Below, piece by piece: positions 41,138 through 52,445 of a stretch of DNA of 59,868 bases (positions within the stretch are counted from its first letter, which is position 1; each line of letters opens with the position of its first letter). The DNA is from Chloroflexota bacterium (lineage in GTDB: Bacteria > Chloroflexota > Anaerolineae > Anaerolineales > Villigracilaceae): positions 1 to 59,868 of the forward strand of contig JAEWVF010000107.1 in assembly GCA_023459215.1 (NCBI GenBank), given 5' to 3'. The notes under the pieces were generated by a model, which ran no database searches, was not told the DNA's origin, and saw nothing but the letters and a program-made list of their open reading frames with translations. Both the position numbers and the translations under genes were made by a program.

Positions 41138-41155
41138 CGTTTAAGCGGGTATCGT

Positions 41156-41845
41156 TTAATCGCGGCTGCGTCCGCCAACCAGGCTGACGTAGTACAGCAG
41201 TTGCAGCACCGCAGTCACCAGGCCGGCGACGTAGGTCAGGGCGGCGGCGTTGAGCACGCTGTTGACCCCGTTCATCTCTTCCTGACCCGAGATGATGCCC
41301 GAATCGGCCAGCAAACGCTTGGCGCGGGCCGAAGCGTCAAACTCGACCGGCAGGGTCGCCAGGGCAAAAACCGCGCCCGCCGAGAAAGCGATCACGCCGA
41401 TCCAGGCCAGTTGGGTCAGGCCTAGGAACAACCCAATCAGGATCAAAATCCAGCCCAGGTTCGAGCCGATATTGACCGCCGGCACCAGGGCGGCGCGCAG
41501 GCGCAGGGGAAAGTAATTTTCTTCATCCTGCATGGCGTGTCCCAGTTCGTGGGCGGCAATCGCCAGGGCCGCGACCGAGGGCACGTTGGCCACCCCCTGC
41601 GACAGGCGCAAAACCTTATCGCGCGGATCGTAATGGTCGGTCATCTCCCCGGCAATCCCTTCCACGCGCACGCCATACAGGCCGCCAGCAGAAATCAAAC
41701 GCTGGGTGGCCTGGGCCCCGGTCAGGCCGGAACGGGCGCGCACCTGGCTCCACTTGTTATAAGATGATTTGACATACCAGGATGTCAGGGCCATCAAGAT
41801 GAAGGCCGGGATCATGTAAATCAGGTAGTTGATATCGAAAAACAT
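41156..41845 (-). CDS. Zinc metallopeptidase, YugP family
   Basis: A 229-residue membrane metalloprotease. It has an N-terminal TM helix, the zinc motif AIAAHELGHAMQDEENY (HExxH), and two or three more TM helices at the C-terminal part (GSNLGWILILIGLFLG and AVLQLLYYVSLVG). This is the layout of YugP/Zn-dependent neutral proteases (peptidase family with PF04298). It is probably a membrane-bound protease; its substrates are unknown. The S41 protease lies 60 bases away on the same strand and may be transcribed together. Confidence 0.9.
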   Translation of the reverse strand: MFFDINYLIYMIPAFILMALTSWYVKSSYNKWSQVRARSGLTGAQATQRLISAGGLYGVRVEGIAGEMTDHYDPRDKVLRLSQGVANVPSVAALAIAAHELGHAMQDEENYFPLRLRAALVPAVNIGSNLGWILILIGLFLGLTQLAWIGVIAFSAGAVFALATLPVEFDASARAKRLLADSGIISGQEEMNGVNSVLNAAALTYVAGLVTAVLQLLYYVSLVGGRSRD

Positions 41846-41905
41846 ATTTACCTCCGTTTTTCAATCACAGTTACAAAACGATCAATCTTTTGTACGCAAG
41901 AAACT

Positions 41906-43186
41906 TTATTCTGTTGCGGTACCGCTAATCAATTGTTCCAAAACTTCAATGGCCTTATCCAGTTGCGGATCGAGTTGGGCATTGAAATCTTCCTCGGTCA
42001 GCTCGACTTCAAAATCAGGGGTCAGGCCGACTTCATGGATGGTGCGTTCCTTGGGCGTTAACCATTTGGCGACCGTGACACGCACCGCGCCCTGGTTATC
42101 CGACAGCGGCGACCAGATTTGCACCGATCCCTTGCCGAAAGTGGTCATCCCAACCAGTTGGCCACGCTCGTAATCCTGGATTGCGCCAGCGACAATTTCA
42201 GAAGCCGAGGCGGTACCCTCGTTCACCAGCACCACCAGTGGAATCTCGGTCGCCAGGCCGCCCGCTTGGGCCTCGTAGGTGTCCCGTGTGCCGTCGCCAT
42301 AGCGCTCGATCAGCACCACCCCTTCCGGGATGAACTGCGAAACAACCTGCACCGCCGTCTGCAAGTAACCACCGCCATTGTTGCGCATGTCCAAAATCAG
42401 GCCGCGCGGTTCCTGGCCCATAATATCGTTTAAGGCATCGCGCAGTTCACTGCTGGTGGTATCGCCAAAGGTGTTAATTTTGACATAGCCAACCCCGTTT
42501 TCAAGCATCTCATGCTCAACACTGGCGACAACAATCTGGGCGCGGGTGATTTCAACTTCCAGCGGTTCTTCCTCGCCTTCACGGACAATGGTCAGCTTGA
42601 CCACCGAGCCTGCCGGGCCAAGCACTCGTCGGCGGGCCAGTTCGGGGGTGATGCCGGTCATGTCCTCGCCATCGATGGCAATAATCTTGTCGCCGGGGCG
42701 CAAGCCAGCCGCTTCAGCGGGAGAATCCTTGATCGGGCTGATTACCGTCAGGTACTCACCGCTGGTATCCACATAAGCGCCAATGCCCTCGTAGGTACCT
42801 TCCAGGCCGGCATTGGCATCTTCGAACTCCTGCGGATCCATAAAAGAGGTATGCTGATCGCCCAAAGCCGCCAACATCCCGCGGATGGCGCCCTGCATCA
42901 GGGCAACATCATCGACCGGCTGATCCACATATTGGGTATGAACCAGGTCCCAGGCTTCCCAGAACGGCTTGAAAAGGGTTTGCAGCTCTTCAGGCGTAGT
43001 TTCATTTGCGCCTTCCGGTGTGCTCAACGGCGCAAGCGGGAGCGTGGGCTGTACACTGACCGGGGTTTCCAAGCCGGGAATATCAAAGTTGTTCGCAAAG
43101 AATCCAAGCGCAAACCCGCCTGCAAAAACAACTACCACCAAGATGACCGCAAAGCAGCCGGCCACAACATACTGTAAGGATTTCAT
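41906..43186 (-). CDS. S41 family C-terminal processing peptidase
   Basis: A 426-residue exported serine protease. It has an N-terminal TM anchor (VVAGCFAVILVVVVFAGG), a PDZ domain (AGLRPGDKIIAIDGEDMTGI), and the Ser-Lys protease domain with EGTASASEIVAGAIQD (Ser) and GMTTFGKGSVQ (Lys). Lys-Ser dyad enzymes of the CtpA type trim C-termini of envelope proteins. Length and order are normal. The start is at 43186 (MKSLQY). Confidence 0.93.
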   Translation of the reverse strand: MKSLQYVVAGCFAVILVVVVFAGGFALGFFANNFDIPGLETPVSVQPTLPLAPLSTPEGANETTPEELQTLFKPFWEAWDLVHTQYVDQPVDDVALMQGAIRGMLAALGDQHTSFMDPQEFEDANAGLEGTYEGIGAYVDTSGEYLTVISPIKDSPAEAAGLRPGDKIIAIDGEDMTGITPELARRRVLGPAGSVVKLTIVREGEEEPLEVEITRAQIVVASVEHEMLENGVGYVKINTFGDTTSSELRDALNDIMGQEPRGLILDMRNNGGGYLQTAVQVVSQFIPEGVVLIERYGDGTRDTYEAQAGGLATEIPLVVLVNEGTASASEIVAGAIQDYERGQLVGMTTFGKGSVQIWSPLSDNQGAVRVTVAKWLTPKERTIHEVGLTPDFEVELTEEDFNAQLDPQLDKAIEVLEQLISGTATE

Positions 43187-43322
43187 CGAAACGCCTCCAA
43201 ATTAGCATCTTAAGGTTAGCGGAGCAGGATTAAAAGATAATGAAATATACTCTCGTTGGCGTAAGAAATGTATAAGAAAAACCTAACTTTCACGATATTT
43301 TTGGGCACTTTGAGAAAAGTAA

Positions 43323-43350
43323 TTGACAAATCTTGGAAGTGGTGTAAAAT
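43323..43350 (+). promoter_or_regulatory. Sigma-70 promoter of tRNA-Leu
   Basis: Perfect TTGACA (43323-43328) and TAAAAT (43345-43350) with a 16-base spacer. Start near 43357, 18 bases before the tRNA. Confidence 0.85.
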
Positions 43351-43374
43351 ACCATCCGCTTTAAGAATAAGCTT

Positions 43375-43458
<84 letters not shown>

Positions 43459-43460
43459 CA

Positions 43461-43490
43461 AACTCTCGCATCTTGCGAGAGTTTTTGTTT
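43461..43490 (+). terminator. Terminator after tRNA-Leu
   Basis: Arms aactctcgca (43461-43470) and tgcgagagtt (43474-43483) followed by TTTTTGTTTT. Confidence 0.92.
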
Positions 43491-43511
43491 TCTCCGTGAT
43501 ACAATAAAAAT

Positions 43512-43895
43512 ATGAAGATCGGTCGTTTCCGCATTGATTTCCGACGGTTGGGGGTAGTAGCCGGCATTGCCATCCTTTTATTTCTGATCATGGATTTCAA
43601 TAATCGCATGGAAGAATTAACCCGCCTGCAAAAAGAAGCCTCCGTAGTGCGGGCGCAAGCGACTGCGGTCATCGTTACCCAACATGCCTTGCAAACACAA
43701 GTCGCATACGCCACGTCTCCCGCAGCAGTGGAAGCCTGGGCGCGCGAACAAAACCGCATGGCACAGGAAGGCGATATCGTTGTCATCCCCCTGCCGGAAC
43801 CCGGCGCAACCCTGCCGCCAACGCCCGTACCAACCCCTATTCTGAATGGCCTGACCAAGTGGGATGTTTGGCTAGATTTAATGCTCGGAGAATAG
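43512..43895 (+). CDS. FtsB/DivIC-like septum formation initiator protein
   Basis: A 127-residue bitopic membrane protein. A TM helix (about residues 13-28) is followed by a coiled-coil segment (NNRMEELTRLQKEA) and the family-typical end AYATSPAAVEAWAREQNRMA and QEGDIVVIPLP. The FtsB/DivIC type links the divisome to peptidoglycan synthesis through FtsL/FtsQ. It carries an extra Pro-rich tail (TLPPTPVPTP). It starts 21 bases after the tRNA terminator. The call rests on architecture and a weak motif. Confidence 0.78.
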   Translation: MKIGRFRIDFRRLGVVAGIAILLFLIMDFNNRMEELTRLQKEASVVRAQATAVIVTQHALQTQVAYATSPAAVEAWAREQNRMAQEGDIVVIPLPEPGATLPPTPVPTPILNGLTKWDVWLDLMLGE

Positions 43896-43916
43896 TCCCG
43901 GAAGGGGCTTTTTGTT
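43894..43916 (+). terminator. Short terminator after the FtsB-like gene
   Basis: AGTCCC (43894-43899) and GGGGCT (43904-43909) with GGAA loop form a 6-bp stem (one G-T) followed by TTTTTGTTTT. It overlaps the stop codon. Confidence 0.7.
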
Positions 43917-43947
43917 TTCAACAGCATCGGTATTCACAAATCTATAA

Positions 43948-46900
43948 ATGCTAAGAAAAATTAGCAATATTTTATTCCCCGCGATCAGCCCCATGGAACA
44001 AGCCCGCGTTAAGCGGTCTTTGTGTTTGATTCTGCCAATTTCTGCGGCTATCTGCCTGGTGTATGGGATTATTTTCTACTGGATAAACCCCGGAGATTGG
44101 CGCTACTGGCTGATTTTTGCCGCCTGCTTCGCAACCCTGATTTGCTGGGGACTGGCGAACAGGGGCTATTTGCGTTTTTCGGCGCTGACATTTGCGCTAA
44201 GCCTTTGGGCAATCATGTCAATCAGCATTGCCTGGACCGGGGGTATGAAATCCGTTGGCCAGGCCGGCTTCCTGCTGGTAATTTTTATAGCAGGTTTATT
44301 GCTGGGCGGGCGTTACGCCTTCCTGATGATGGTTTTAAGCTTGGCCAGCATGGCCTGGATCATGCGCCTGGAAGCGCTCGGTCAAATTCCCCAGGCGCCA
44401 ACACAGACACCGTTCAACGTATGGGGCGTATTTGCCATTTACATTGTTATCGGCTGGATTTTGCTATCCCTGACAATGAAAAATATGCAATCCGCGCTGA
44501 CCAAAGCAGCCCGCGAACTGGACGAACGCCGCCAGACAGAACTGGCGCTCAGCGAACAGGCCAAGTACCTGGCCGCCTTGCACGAAACCACCCTGGACAT
44601 TGTCAACCGGCTGGACATTAATTCCCTGCTGGAATCGATTCTCGTCCGCGCTGAAACGCTGGCAGATACCCGCAACGGATATATCGATCTCGTTCTGCCG
44701 GGTGGGTTGCTGACAAAACAACACCTGGGACACGGCGTTTTTTCAGCGTTTACAGGAACGGTTCAACCGGCAGGAATGGGGTTGAGCCACGAAGTGCTTG
44801 AAAATGGGGAAACAATCGTTGTCGATAACTACAACACCTGGGAAAAGCGGCGTGAAAACTTTGCCAACCAGGGCTTTTATGCCATCCTGGGTATCCCATT
44901 AAAATCCCAGGGAAAAGTGATCGGCGTTTTAGGGCTGGCTTATGATAGCGCGGAGTGCGCATTTACCCAAAAGCGGGTGGGGCAACTGACCCAACTGGCA
45001 GAATTGGCCACCCTGGTGCTCGACAATGCATCGCTTTACCAGGAGGCCCAGGATGAGTTGGCCGAGCGAACCCGCACCGAAATCGCTTTGCGGGAAAGCC
45101 AGGAGCGGCTCAATATGGCGCTGTCCACTGCCAATATGGGGATATGGGAGTGGGATATCGAACAGGACCGGTTTTATTGCTCTGAACGCGTTTACAGCAT
45201 TTGGGGCATCGACCCGGCCACTTTCTCGCACGATTTTCACGGATTCATGCAGTTAATCCACCCCGATGATCGCGCTTCGATTTCCCAGGCCGCCGAGAAA
45301 TGCCTGAAGGGCAAAGACCCGGTTTACCATGTCGAGCAGCGCGTGCTGCTCAAATCGGGCGAAATCAGTTGGATAGAAACCCAGGGCAAGGTGGATTACG
45401 ATCCCGATGGCAAACCCGTGCGCATGACTGGCGCCGCCACCGACATCACCATCAGGAAGCAAAATGAACAAGCCATCCTGGATGCCAATGACCGCCTGAA
45501 TTCTTATGCCAGCACCCTCGAGGAGCGTTCCGGATTATTGCTCTTGGGCGCGGAAGTTGCGCGCGCCGCCACCGCTATTCTGGATTCACGCGCACTCAGC
45601 CAGCAGGTGGTCGACCTGGTGCAAAAACAATTTGATCTGTATTATGTGGGGCTTTTCCTGATCGAAGATAATCCCGAATGGGCTGTACTGCGCGCCGGAA
45701 CGGGCGAAGCGGGGCGCGCCATGCTCCTAACCGGTCATCGGCTGGAGGTGGGTGGCGCCTCGATGGTTGGATGGAGCATCTTCCACCGCAAGGCGCGGAT
45801 CGCACTCGATGTGGGCGAGGACGCTGTTCGCTTTAGCAACCCGCTCCTGCCTGATACGCGCTCGGAACTGGCCCTGCCGCTGGTCAGCCGGGGCGAAGTG
45901 CTCGGGGCGCTGACCATCCAGAGTAACAAGCCATCCACGTTCAACCAGGAAAATATCGCCTCCTTCGAAACCATGGCTGATTTACTCGCCAATGCAATTT
46001 TGAATGCGCGCCTGTATGACCAGATAGAGAGGGAACTGGAAGAACGAAAACGCGCTGAAGAGAAAGTCCGGCAGCTTAACGTGGAACTCGAATCGCGGGT
46101 TAAGCGCCGAACAGCGGCCCTGCAAGCTAGCGAAGAAAAATTCCGCGCCCTGGCAGAGAACAACCCGCTGCAAATCGCGCGCTATGGCAGGGATGGGCGC
46201 TACCTGTATGTCAACCACCTGGGCGATGCGGAACGGCTTCAGGCCGCAAACGTGATCGGCAAAACCCTGCGCGAGGTATTCGGCGCGCACACCTCCATCG
46301 ATTTTGCGGAGGAGAAAATCCGCCAGGTTTTCGACAGCGGCGAACCTTTAAAAACGGAATATGAATTGCGCGGGTTCGTCGGGCTGTGGTCGCTTGCGCC
46401 GGAGTTCGATCCGCACGGGAATGTTGTTTCCGTCATCTCATCCATGCTCGACATCACCGACCGCAAGGAAATGGAAGAAACGCTGCGGGTTCGCTCGGCA
46501 GAATTGCAGGCTGCCAACCGCGAGTTGGAAGCCTTCTCCTATTCCGTCTCGCACGATTTGCGCGCGCCGCTGCGCGCCATCGACGGATTCACCCGCATCC
46601 TGATGGATGATTTTGCCGAACAAATCCCTGCCGAAGGGATGACTTTCCTGAAACGAACGCGTCAGGCCGCCCAAAACATGGGTCAATTAATTGACGACCT
46701 GCTACGCCTGTCGCGCATTACCCGCGCAGAACTGACCTGCCAGCCAATCAATCTCCATGAGTTGGCCGATGAAATTTGCCAGGAATTACGCAAGTCCAAT
46801 CCCGACCGCGACATTAACATCCAGATTGCCAAAAACCTGAAAGCCCAGGGCGATGAACGCCTGGTGCGGGTTGCGCTCGAAAACCTGATCAACAACGCCT

Positions 46901-47181
46901 GGAAATTTACAACCCAAAACCCCAATCCGCATATCGAAATCGGCAAAAAAATACAGGACGGGAGAAAACTTTTCTATGTGCGCGATAATGGGGTCGGGTT
47001 TAACATGAATTACAGCGAAAAATTATTTGGGGCTTTCCAAAGACTGCACACGGTCGATGAATTTCCAGGAACCGGCATCGGACTGGCCATCGTCAAACGC
47101 ATCGTTCATAAACACGGGGGAAAAATTTGGGCGGAAAGCGAACCCGGCCAGGGAGCCACCTTCTACTTCACCCTGGAATAA
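43948..47181 (+). CDS. Multi-sensor membrane histidine kinase (PAS/GAF)
   Basis: A 1077-residue sensor kinase. Residues 1-170 contain about six TM helices. Then come a GAF domain (about 205-365), a PAS/PAC (about 385-505; GIWEWDIEQDRFYCSERVYS), a second GAF (about 530-690), a second PAS (about 725-840), the phosphoacceptor helix SYSVSHDLRAPLRAIDGFTR (His about residue 865), and a HATPase with N-box ENLINNAWKF, DNGVGFNM and GTGIGLAIVKRIVHKHGG. No receiver domain is attached. No response regulator is adjacent, so the partner is unknown. Confidence 0.93.
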   Translation: MLRKISNILFPAISPMEQARVKRSLCLILPISAAICLVYGIIFYWINPGDWRYWLIFAACFATLICWGLANRGYLRFSALTFALSLWAIMSISIAWTGGMKSVGQAGFLLVIFIAGLLLGGRYAFLMMVLSLASMAWIMRLEALGQIPQAPTQTPFNVWGVFAIYIVIGWILLSLTMKNMQSALTKAARELDERRQTELALSEQAKYLAALHETTLDIVNRLDINSLLESILVRAETLADTRNGYIDLVLPGGLLTKQHLGHGVFSAFTGTVQPAGMGLSHEVLENGETIVVDNYNTWEKRRENFANQGFYAILGIPLKSQGKVIGVLGLAYDSAECAFTQKRVGQLTQLAELATLVLDNASLYQEAQDELAERTRTEIALRESQERLNMALSTANMGIWEWDIEQDRFYCSERVYSIWGIDPATFSHDFHGFMQLIHPDDRASISQAAEKCLKGKDPVYHVEQRVLLKSGEISWIETQGKVDYDPDGKPVRMTGAATDITIRKQNEQAILDANDRLNSYASTLEERSGLLLLGAEVARAATAILDSRALSQQVVDLVQKQFDLYYVGLFLIEDNPEWAVLRAGTGEAGRAMLLTGHRLEVGGASMVGWSIFHRKARIALDVGEDAVRFSNPLLPDTRSELALPLVSRGEVLGALTIQSNKPSTFNQENIASFETMADLLANAILNARLYDQIERELEERKRAEEKVRQLNVELESRVKRRTAALQASEEKFRALAENNPLQIARYGRDGRYLYVNHLGDAERLQAANVIGKTLREVFGAHTSIDFAEEKIRQVFDSGEPLKTEYELRGFVGLWSLAPEFDPHGNVVSVISSMLDITDRKEMEETLRVRSAELQAANRELEAFSYSVSHDLRAPLRAIDGFTRILMDDFAEQIPAEGMTFLKRTRQAAQNMGQLIDDLLRLSRITRAELTCQPINLHELADEICQELRKSNPDRDINIQIAKNLKAQGDERLVRVALENLINNAWKFTTQNPNPHIEIGKKIQDGRKLFYVRDNGVGFNMNYSEKLFGAFQRLHTVDEFPGTGIGLAIVKRIVHKHGGKIWAESEPGQGATFYFTLE

Positions 47182-47214
47182 AAAATCCGCAGGAGCAAAT
47201 CCCGCGGATTTTTT
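47181..47214. terminator. Bidirectional terminator between histidine kinase and icd
   Basis: Arms aaaaatccgc (47181-47190) and gcggattttt (47204-47213) with a 13-base loop and a T-run. It follows the kinase stop directly. Confidence 0.85.
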
Positions 47215-47238
47215 GTACCCGTTTTGCAAAATACGGTG

Positions 47239-48642
<1,404 letters not shown>

Positions 48643-48798
48643 TTTTGTCTCTCCTTTGGTGATTTCCTGCTTTTGCCGAATCGCTCACGCCAAAATCCCG
48701 GCTTGGGTGCTTCGGCAACGCTCAGTAAACAAATTATACCCGCCGTATGGGTAAACACTGCGATTTTCTCCGGCCAAAACCGATAAAGCTGCCCGGAT

Positions 48799-51153
48799 TT
48801 ATTTGCGTTCGACCTCCACCCAGATTTGTTCGCCGTCAGTTGAGATGTCGATCCGGCCGTTGCGGTCGGTGCGCAAAACCGTCTTTTCGCTCAATAGATC
48901 GACCAACTCGGAGTCAGGCAGGCCGTTCGGGTCGTCCCCGGCCACCGACAGAACGTAAAGACTCGGCGAAAGGTTGAGCAGCCATTCGGGTGGGTTGGCC
49001 GGGGCGTAACCACTCTCCGAAAGCAGCAGGACGGTCGGGGAGCCAATCTCACGGCCATAATTCAGGCGCTCGAACGATTCGAATTTGACGCCGAGCGGCA
49101 AAATCGCGCGGAAAACCTGCCACTCGACCAAAATGATCATGCCGCGGGCGGAGGAATCCAACACCCGCAGGCGCGCGCCGTCGCCCAGGTCAAGTTCGGT
49201 GCCTGTGCGGGCCTGCTCATAGGGAATGGCGCGCTCCAAAACCCACTCGTTCACCCGCTGGGCCGAGTAGGAACCCATCGTATCGCCCGCCCAAAGCACA
49301 GACTGCGGGATGAAACGCTCCAGGGTCGTTGGCAGGGAGGCCATCTGATTCTCCTGCGGGGCAGCCACCAGCAAATAATCGAGGTCCCGGCGGAAGGGCG
49401 GCAGGATACGCCCGATTTGGTCAGAGAGACGCGAGGGGCTGGGGCCGCCGTTAATCAGGATGTGCTTTCCCGAAGTAGTCTGAATCAGAATGGCGTCACC
49501 GGAGCCGACATCCAGGAAGGTCAGGTGCAGGCGGCCATCGGGCACGGCAAAGGCCAGCCGCCAGGCCAGGTAAGCCAGGATGGCCAGGGTCGTCAGCACG
49601 GCAGCGGGACTCAAAACCTTTTTCGCCCTCTCGCGAAACGGCTGCCCGCCAAAGGTGAGCGCGAGCATGAGTCCGTAAATCCCGAGCAGGAAGAGCAGAT
49701 TGAATTCCCCCAGCGTTACCACCCCTTGGGGAAAATCGAGCCGCTCGACGATGCGGATGGTATAGGCCGGGAAGGGCCAGGCAAAGAAAACCAGCAACTT
49801 CCCAAGCGGCAGGTAAATATGGCTGGCCAGGACTGCCAGGCCGCCCAAAATCATGACCGGCGGCTGGGCCGGCAGGATGAGCGGATTGACGACAATGGAC
49901 GAAAGCGAAATACGCTGGAAATGATAGGCGATGACCGGCAGGGTGGTGGCCTGGGCCGCCAGGGTCAGCAGGAAGTAATCGGAGAAGGGGCCGATGACAC
50001 GCTCGACCACGCTTACCGGCAGGAAACGGCGCAGGCGGGCCGCCGCCCAATCCTGAAGCGGTTGGGCATATAACACCAGGCCGAGGGTGGCAGCAAAGGA
50101 AAGCTGGAAGCCCACATTTTGCAAAACAAACGGGTCGTACAAAGCCATGCCTGCCGCAACCAGCGCCAGGGCGTTCAGCGCCAACGTCCGCCGCCCTGCT
50201 TGCAAGGCGACAATCGACAGGATGCCCATGATGGCCGCGCGCACCACCGAGGGTTCAGCCCCGACCAACAGGGTATAACCGGCAATGCCAAAGATGGCCA
50301 ACACCGAGCCAATTGTTTTGCCAAAAATGCGGCCAAAAATCGAGACCAGCAGCGCGGCAATAATGGCAATGTTGAACCCCGAAATGGCGATAATGTGGGA
50401 GGTGCCGGTGTTTTTGAAAGACTGCTGGAGCTCCGGCGACATGCCATCATCATCGCCCAGCAAAATACCGTGCAACAACGAGGCTTCCGGTTCGGGGAAC
50501 AACAGGTAAATGCGCTGCGACAGGCTGTGCTTGAGCCGGTACATCAGCGCCCAGAAAGGATTGGTTTCTCCGGCCTGGGGCAGCAGAGTCACGCGCGAAG
50601 CGCTCATCGTGCTGTAAATACCGCTCAAGGATAAATAATCACGGTACGAAAAAACTTCGTTTTCGGATGGGGTCAGGATGTCGCCGCGAATCCGGACCAG
50701 GTTGCCATAGTGCAGGTCTTCGGCATAACGGGCGCGGACAAGCAGCAGACCGCTAATGGGAATGTCGCCATCGCCAAAATCGACCGTGTGGACTTTGACG
50801 CGCAAGTTCTGGTAAGTGTCGCGCACATCCGGCGGCTCGGTCAAAGAACCGGTTACCCAAACGGTGCGCGGGAAATCGTTGTAATAGGCGATGCTTTCGG
50901 GGGTGATTTGCGGCTGGGCAAACTGGTAACGCGCCGCCCCGGCAAAAAGGAAAAACGGCAGGATTGCCAGCAGGAAAACGCTGTTTTTGAGCAACAAGCG
51001 CAGGATGATTCCCGCCAGCAAGCCGACGCCAGCCAGCGCCAGCCAAAACCGGACAGGCAAAACCACCTGCCCGGCCAGGACAATCCCGGCCAGGAAGGCA
51101 AGCGCGACCCATAAAAGATTAAGATTGGCGAGGCTGTCCAGGCTGGTTTTCAT
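48799..51153 (-). CDS. comEC: ComEC/Rec2 family DNA uptake channel protein
   Basis: A 784-residue membrane protein. It has N-terminal TM helices and OB-like loop, a large competence domain with many TM helices (GILLGDDDGMSPELQQSFKNTGTSHIIAISGFN is the family hallmark region, about residues 230-260), and a C-terminal metallo-beta-lactamase-like domain starting LTFLDVGSGDAILI. ComEC imports one DNA strand in natural transformation, and the MBL domain is thought to degrade the other. Here the MBL metal ligands are missing: DGG is NGG, and HxHxDH is replaced by AAPQENQ. It overlaps the MFS gene by 35 bases. Confidence 0.92.
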   Translation of the reverse strand: MKTSLDSLANLNLLWVALAFLAGIVLAGQVVLPVRFWLALAGVGLLAGIILRLLLKNSVFLLAILPFFLFAGAARYQFAQPQITPESIAYYNDFPRTVWVTGSLTEPPDVRDTYQNLRVKVHTVDFGDGDIPISGLLLVRARYAEDLHYGNLVRIRGDILTPSENEVFSYRDYLSLSGIYSTMSASRVTLLPQAGETNPFWALMYRLKHSLSQRIYLLFPEPEASLLHGILLGDDDGMSPELQQSFKNTGTSHIIAISGFNIAIIAALLVSIFGRIFGKTIGSVLAIFGIAGYTLLVGAEPSVVRAAIMGILSIVALQAGRRTLALNALALVAAGMALYDPFVLQNVGFQLSFAATLGLVLYAQPLQDWAAARLRRFLPVSVVERVIGPFSDYFLLTLAAQATTLPVIAYHFQRISLSSIVVNPLILPAQPPVMILGGLAVLASHIYLPLGKLLVFFAWPFPAYTIRIVERLDFPQGVVTLGEFNLLFLLGIYGLMLALTFGGQPFRERAKKVLSPAAVLTTLAILAYLAWRLAFAVPDGRLHLTFLDVGSGDAILIQTTSGKHILINGGPSPSRLSDQIGRILPPFRRDLDYLLVAAPQENQMASLPTTLERFIPQSVLWAGDTMGSYSAQRVNEWVLERAIPYEQARTGTELDLGDGARLRVLDSSARGMIILVEWQVFRAILPLGVKFESFERLNYGREIGSPTVLLLSESGYAPANPPEWLLNLSPSLYVLSVAGDDPNGLPDSELVDLLSEKTVLRTDRNGRIDISTDGEQIWVEVERK

Positions 51154-52348
51154 GGTAGCCCGATTGTACTGTAAATATGGCTACTGCCGCCAGCGCCATT
51201 CCAGCGCCGAAGATAAACGGCGCGGCAGGGCCGAATCCGGGCCAGTTACCAAGTCCCTGCCAGAGCAGGCCGGCAATCAGCGAGGCCGGGAAGGCCGAAA
51301 GCGCCAGGGCGGCATGATACAGGCCATAGGCCCGTCCGCGCATTTGGTCGGGGACCAGGTCTGCCACAAAGGCTTTGGCCGCGCCTTCGGTCAGGGCGTA
51401 GTAAAGCCCGTACAACCCGAACAAGGCCCAAACCTGCGCGCCGGTGTTTGCCAGCGAAAATCCGAAATAAACCAGGGCATAGAAAATCCAGCCGGTAAGA
51501 ATCAGCTTGCGGCGGCCCAACTTATCGGAGAGCGCCCCCAGCGGGCCGGAGAGCACAGTGTAAACCGCATTAAAAGTCAACAGCATGCCCATCACCTGCA
51601 ACAGCGACAGGCCGCGCTCCTGGCCGCGCAAAATGATGAACGAATCGGACGAATTGCCGAGGGTAAAAAAGATCGAGGCCAGCAAAAAGAGCTTGAAACG
51701 CTTGTCGAAACCGGCCAGGCTGAAGGTTGGCAGGTTGGCTTTTTTCGCCACCTGCACTTCGCGGGCAAAAAAGGCCAGCACCAGCACCGCCAGCAGGGCC
51801 GGGATAAACGAAATCAGCACAATCGTTTGGAAGGTGGCGCGGGTCAGCAGGGTTGCGCCCTGCTGGGTCAGGTAAATGACCAGCGCGGCAATCGCCAAAC
51901 CGACGAAGGCTCCGGCAGTGTCGCCCGCGCGGTGCAGGCCAAAGGCCAGGCCGCGCTGTTTTTCGTCGATACTGCCCGCCAGCAAGGCATCCCGCGGCGC
52001 AGTGCGGATGCCCTTGCCAACCCGATCGACAAACCGCACACCAAGCACCCAGCCCCAGGCATTGGCAAAATACAGAAAAGGCTTGGCAAAAGTCGAAAGG
52101 CCATAGCCAACAACCGTCAGCCACTTGCGCTTGCCGATCTTGTCCGAAAGCGCCCCCGAATAGAGCTTCAACAGGCTGGCCGTCGATTCGGCAATGCCGT
52201 CGATCAGGCCAATCAGGGCTGTGCCAACTCCCAAAACATTGCTCAGGAAAAGCGGCATCAGGTTGGCTATCATCTCTGAAGAAATATCGGTCAGGAATGA
52301 TGTAGCGGTCAGCACCCAGACGTTGCGCGGCAATTGCAATTTTTTCAT
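51119..52348 (-). CDS. MFS transporter
   Basis: A 409-residue permease with about 12 hydrophobic helices. The loop 2-3 signature GALSDKIGKRKWLTVVGY is seen near residue 65, and a second copy, GALSDKLGRRKLILTGWI, marks the second half. The N-terminal SFLTDISSEMIANLMPLFL resembles a family of predicted drug or metabolite exporters. The substrate is not predictable. Its 3' end overlaps the comEC start, so they are translated together. Confidence 0.88.
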   Translation of the reverse strand: MKKLQLPRNVWVLTATSFLTDISSEMIANLMPLFLSNVLGVGTALIGLIDGIAESTASLLKLYSGALSDKIGKRKWLTVVGYGLSTFAKPFLYFANAWGWVLGVRFVDRVGKGIRTAPRDALLAGSIDEKQRGLAFGLHRAGDTAGAFVGLAIAALVIYLTQQGATLLTRATFQTIVLISFIPALLAVLVLAFFAREVQVAKKANLPTFSLAGFDKRFKLFLLASIFFTLGNSSDSFIILRGQERGLSLLQVMGMLLTFNAVYTVLSGPLGALSDKLGRRKLILTGWIFYALVYFGFSLANTGAQVWALFGLYGLYYALTEGAAKAFVADLVPDQMRGRAYGLYHAALALSAFPASLIAGLLWQGLGNWPGFGPAAPFIFGAGMALAAVAIFTVQSGYHENQPGQPRQS

Positions 52349-52403
52349 GGCTCACCTGTGATGGAATTTGAGAGTTGATTGAAAGTGATTCTACTCCCAA
52401 TCA

Positions 52404-52412
52404 TGATATATT
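52404..52412 (+). promoter_or_regulatory. Extended -10 promoter of the first DUF2867-like gene
   Basis: TGA-TATATT (52404-52412) lies 33 bases before the start at 52446. No good -35 at proper spacing is seen, as is usual for extended -10 promoters. Confidence 0.45.
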
Positions 52413-52445
52413 CCTTGCCAGTTCAGCAACCCCCAAGAGAAACTC

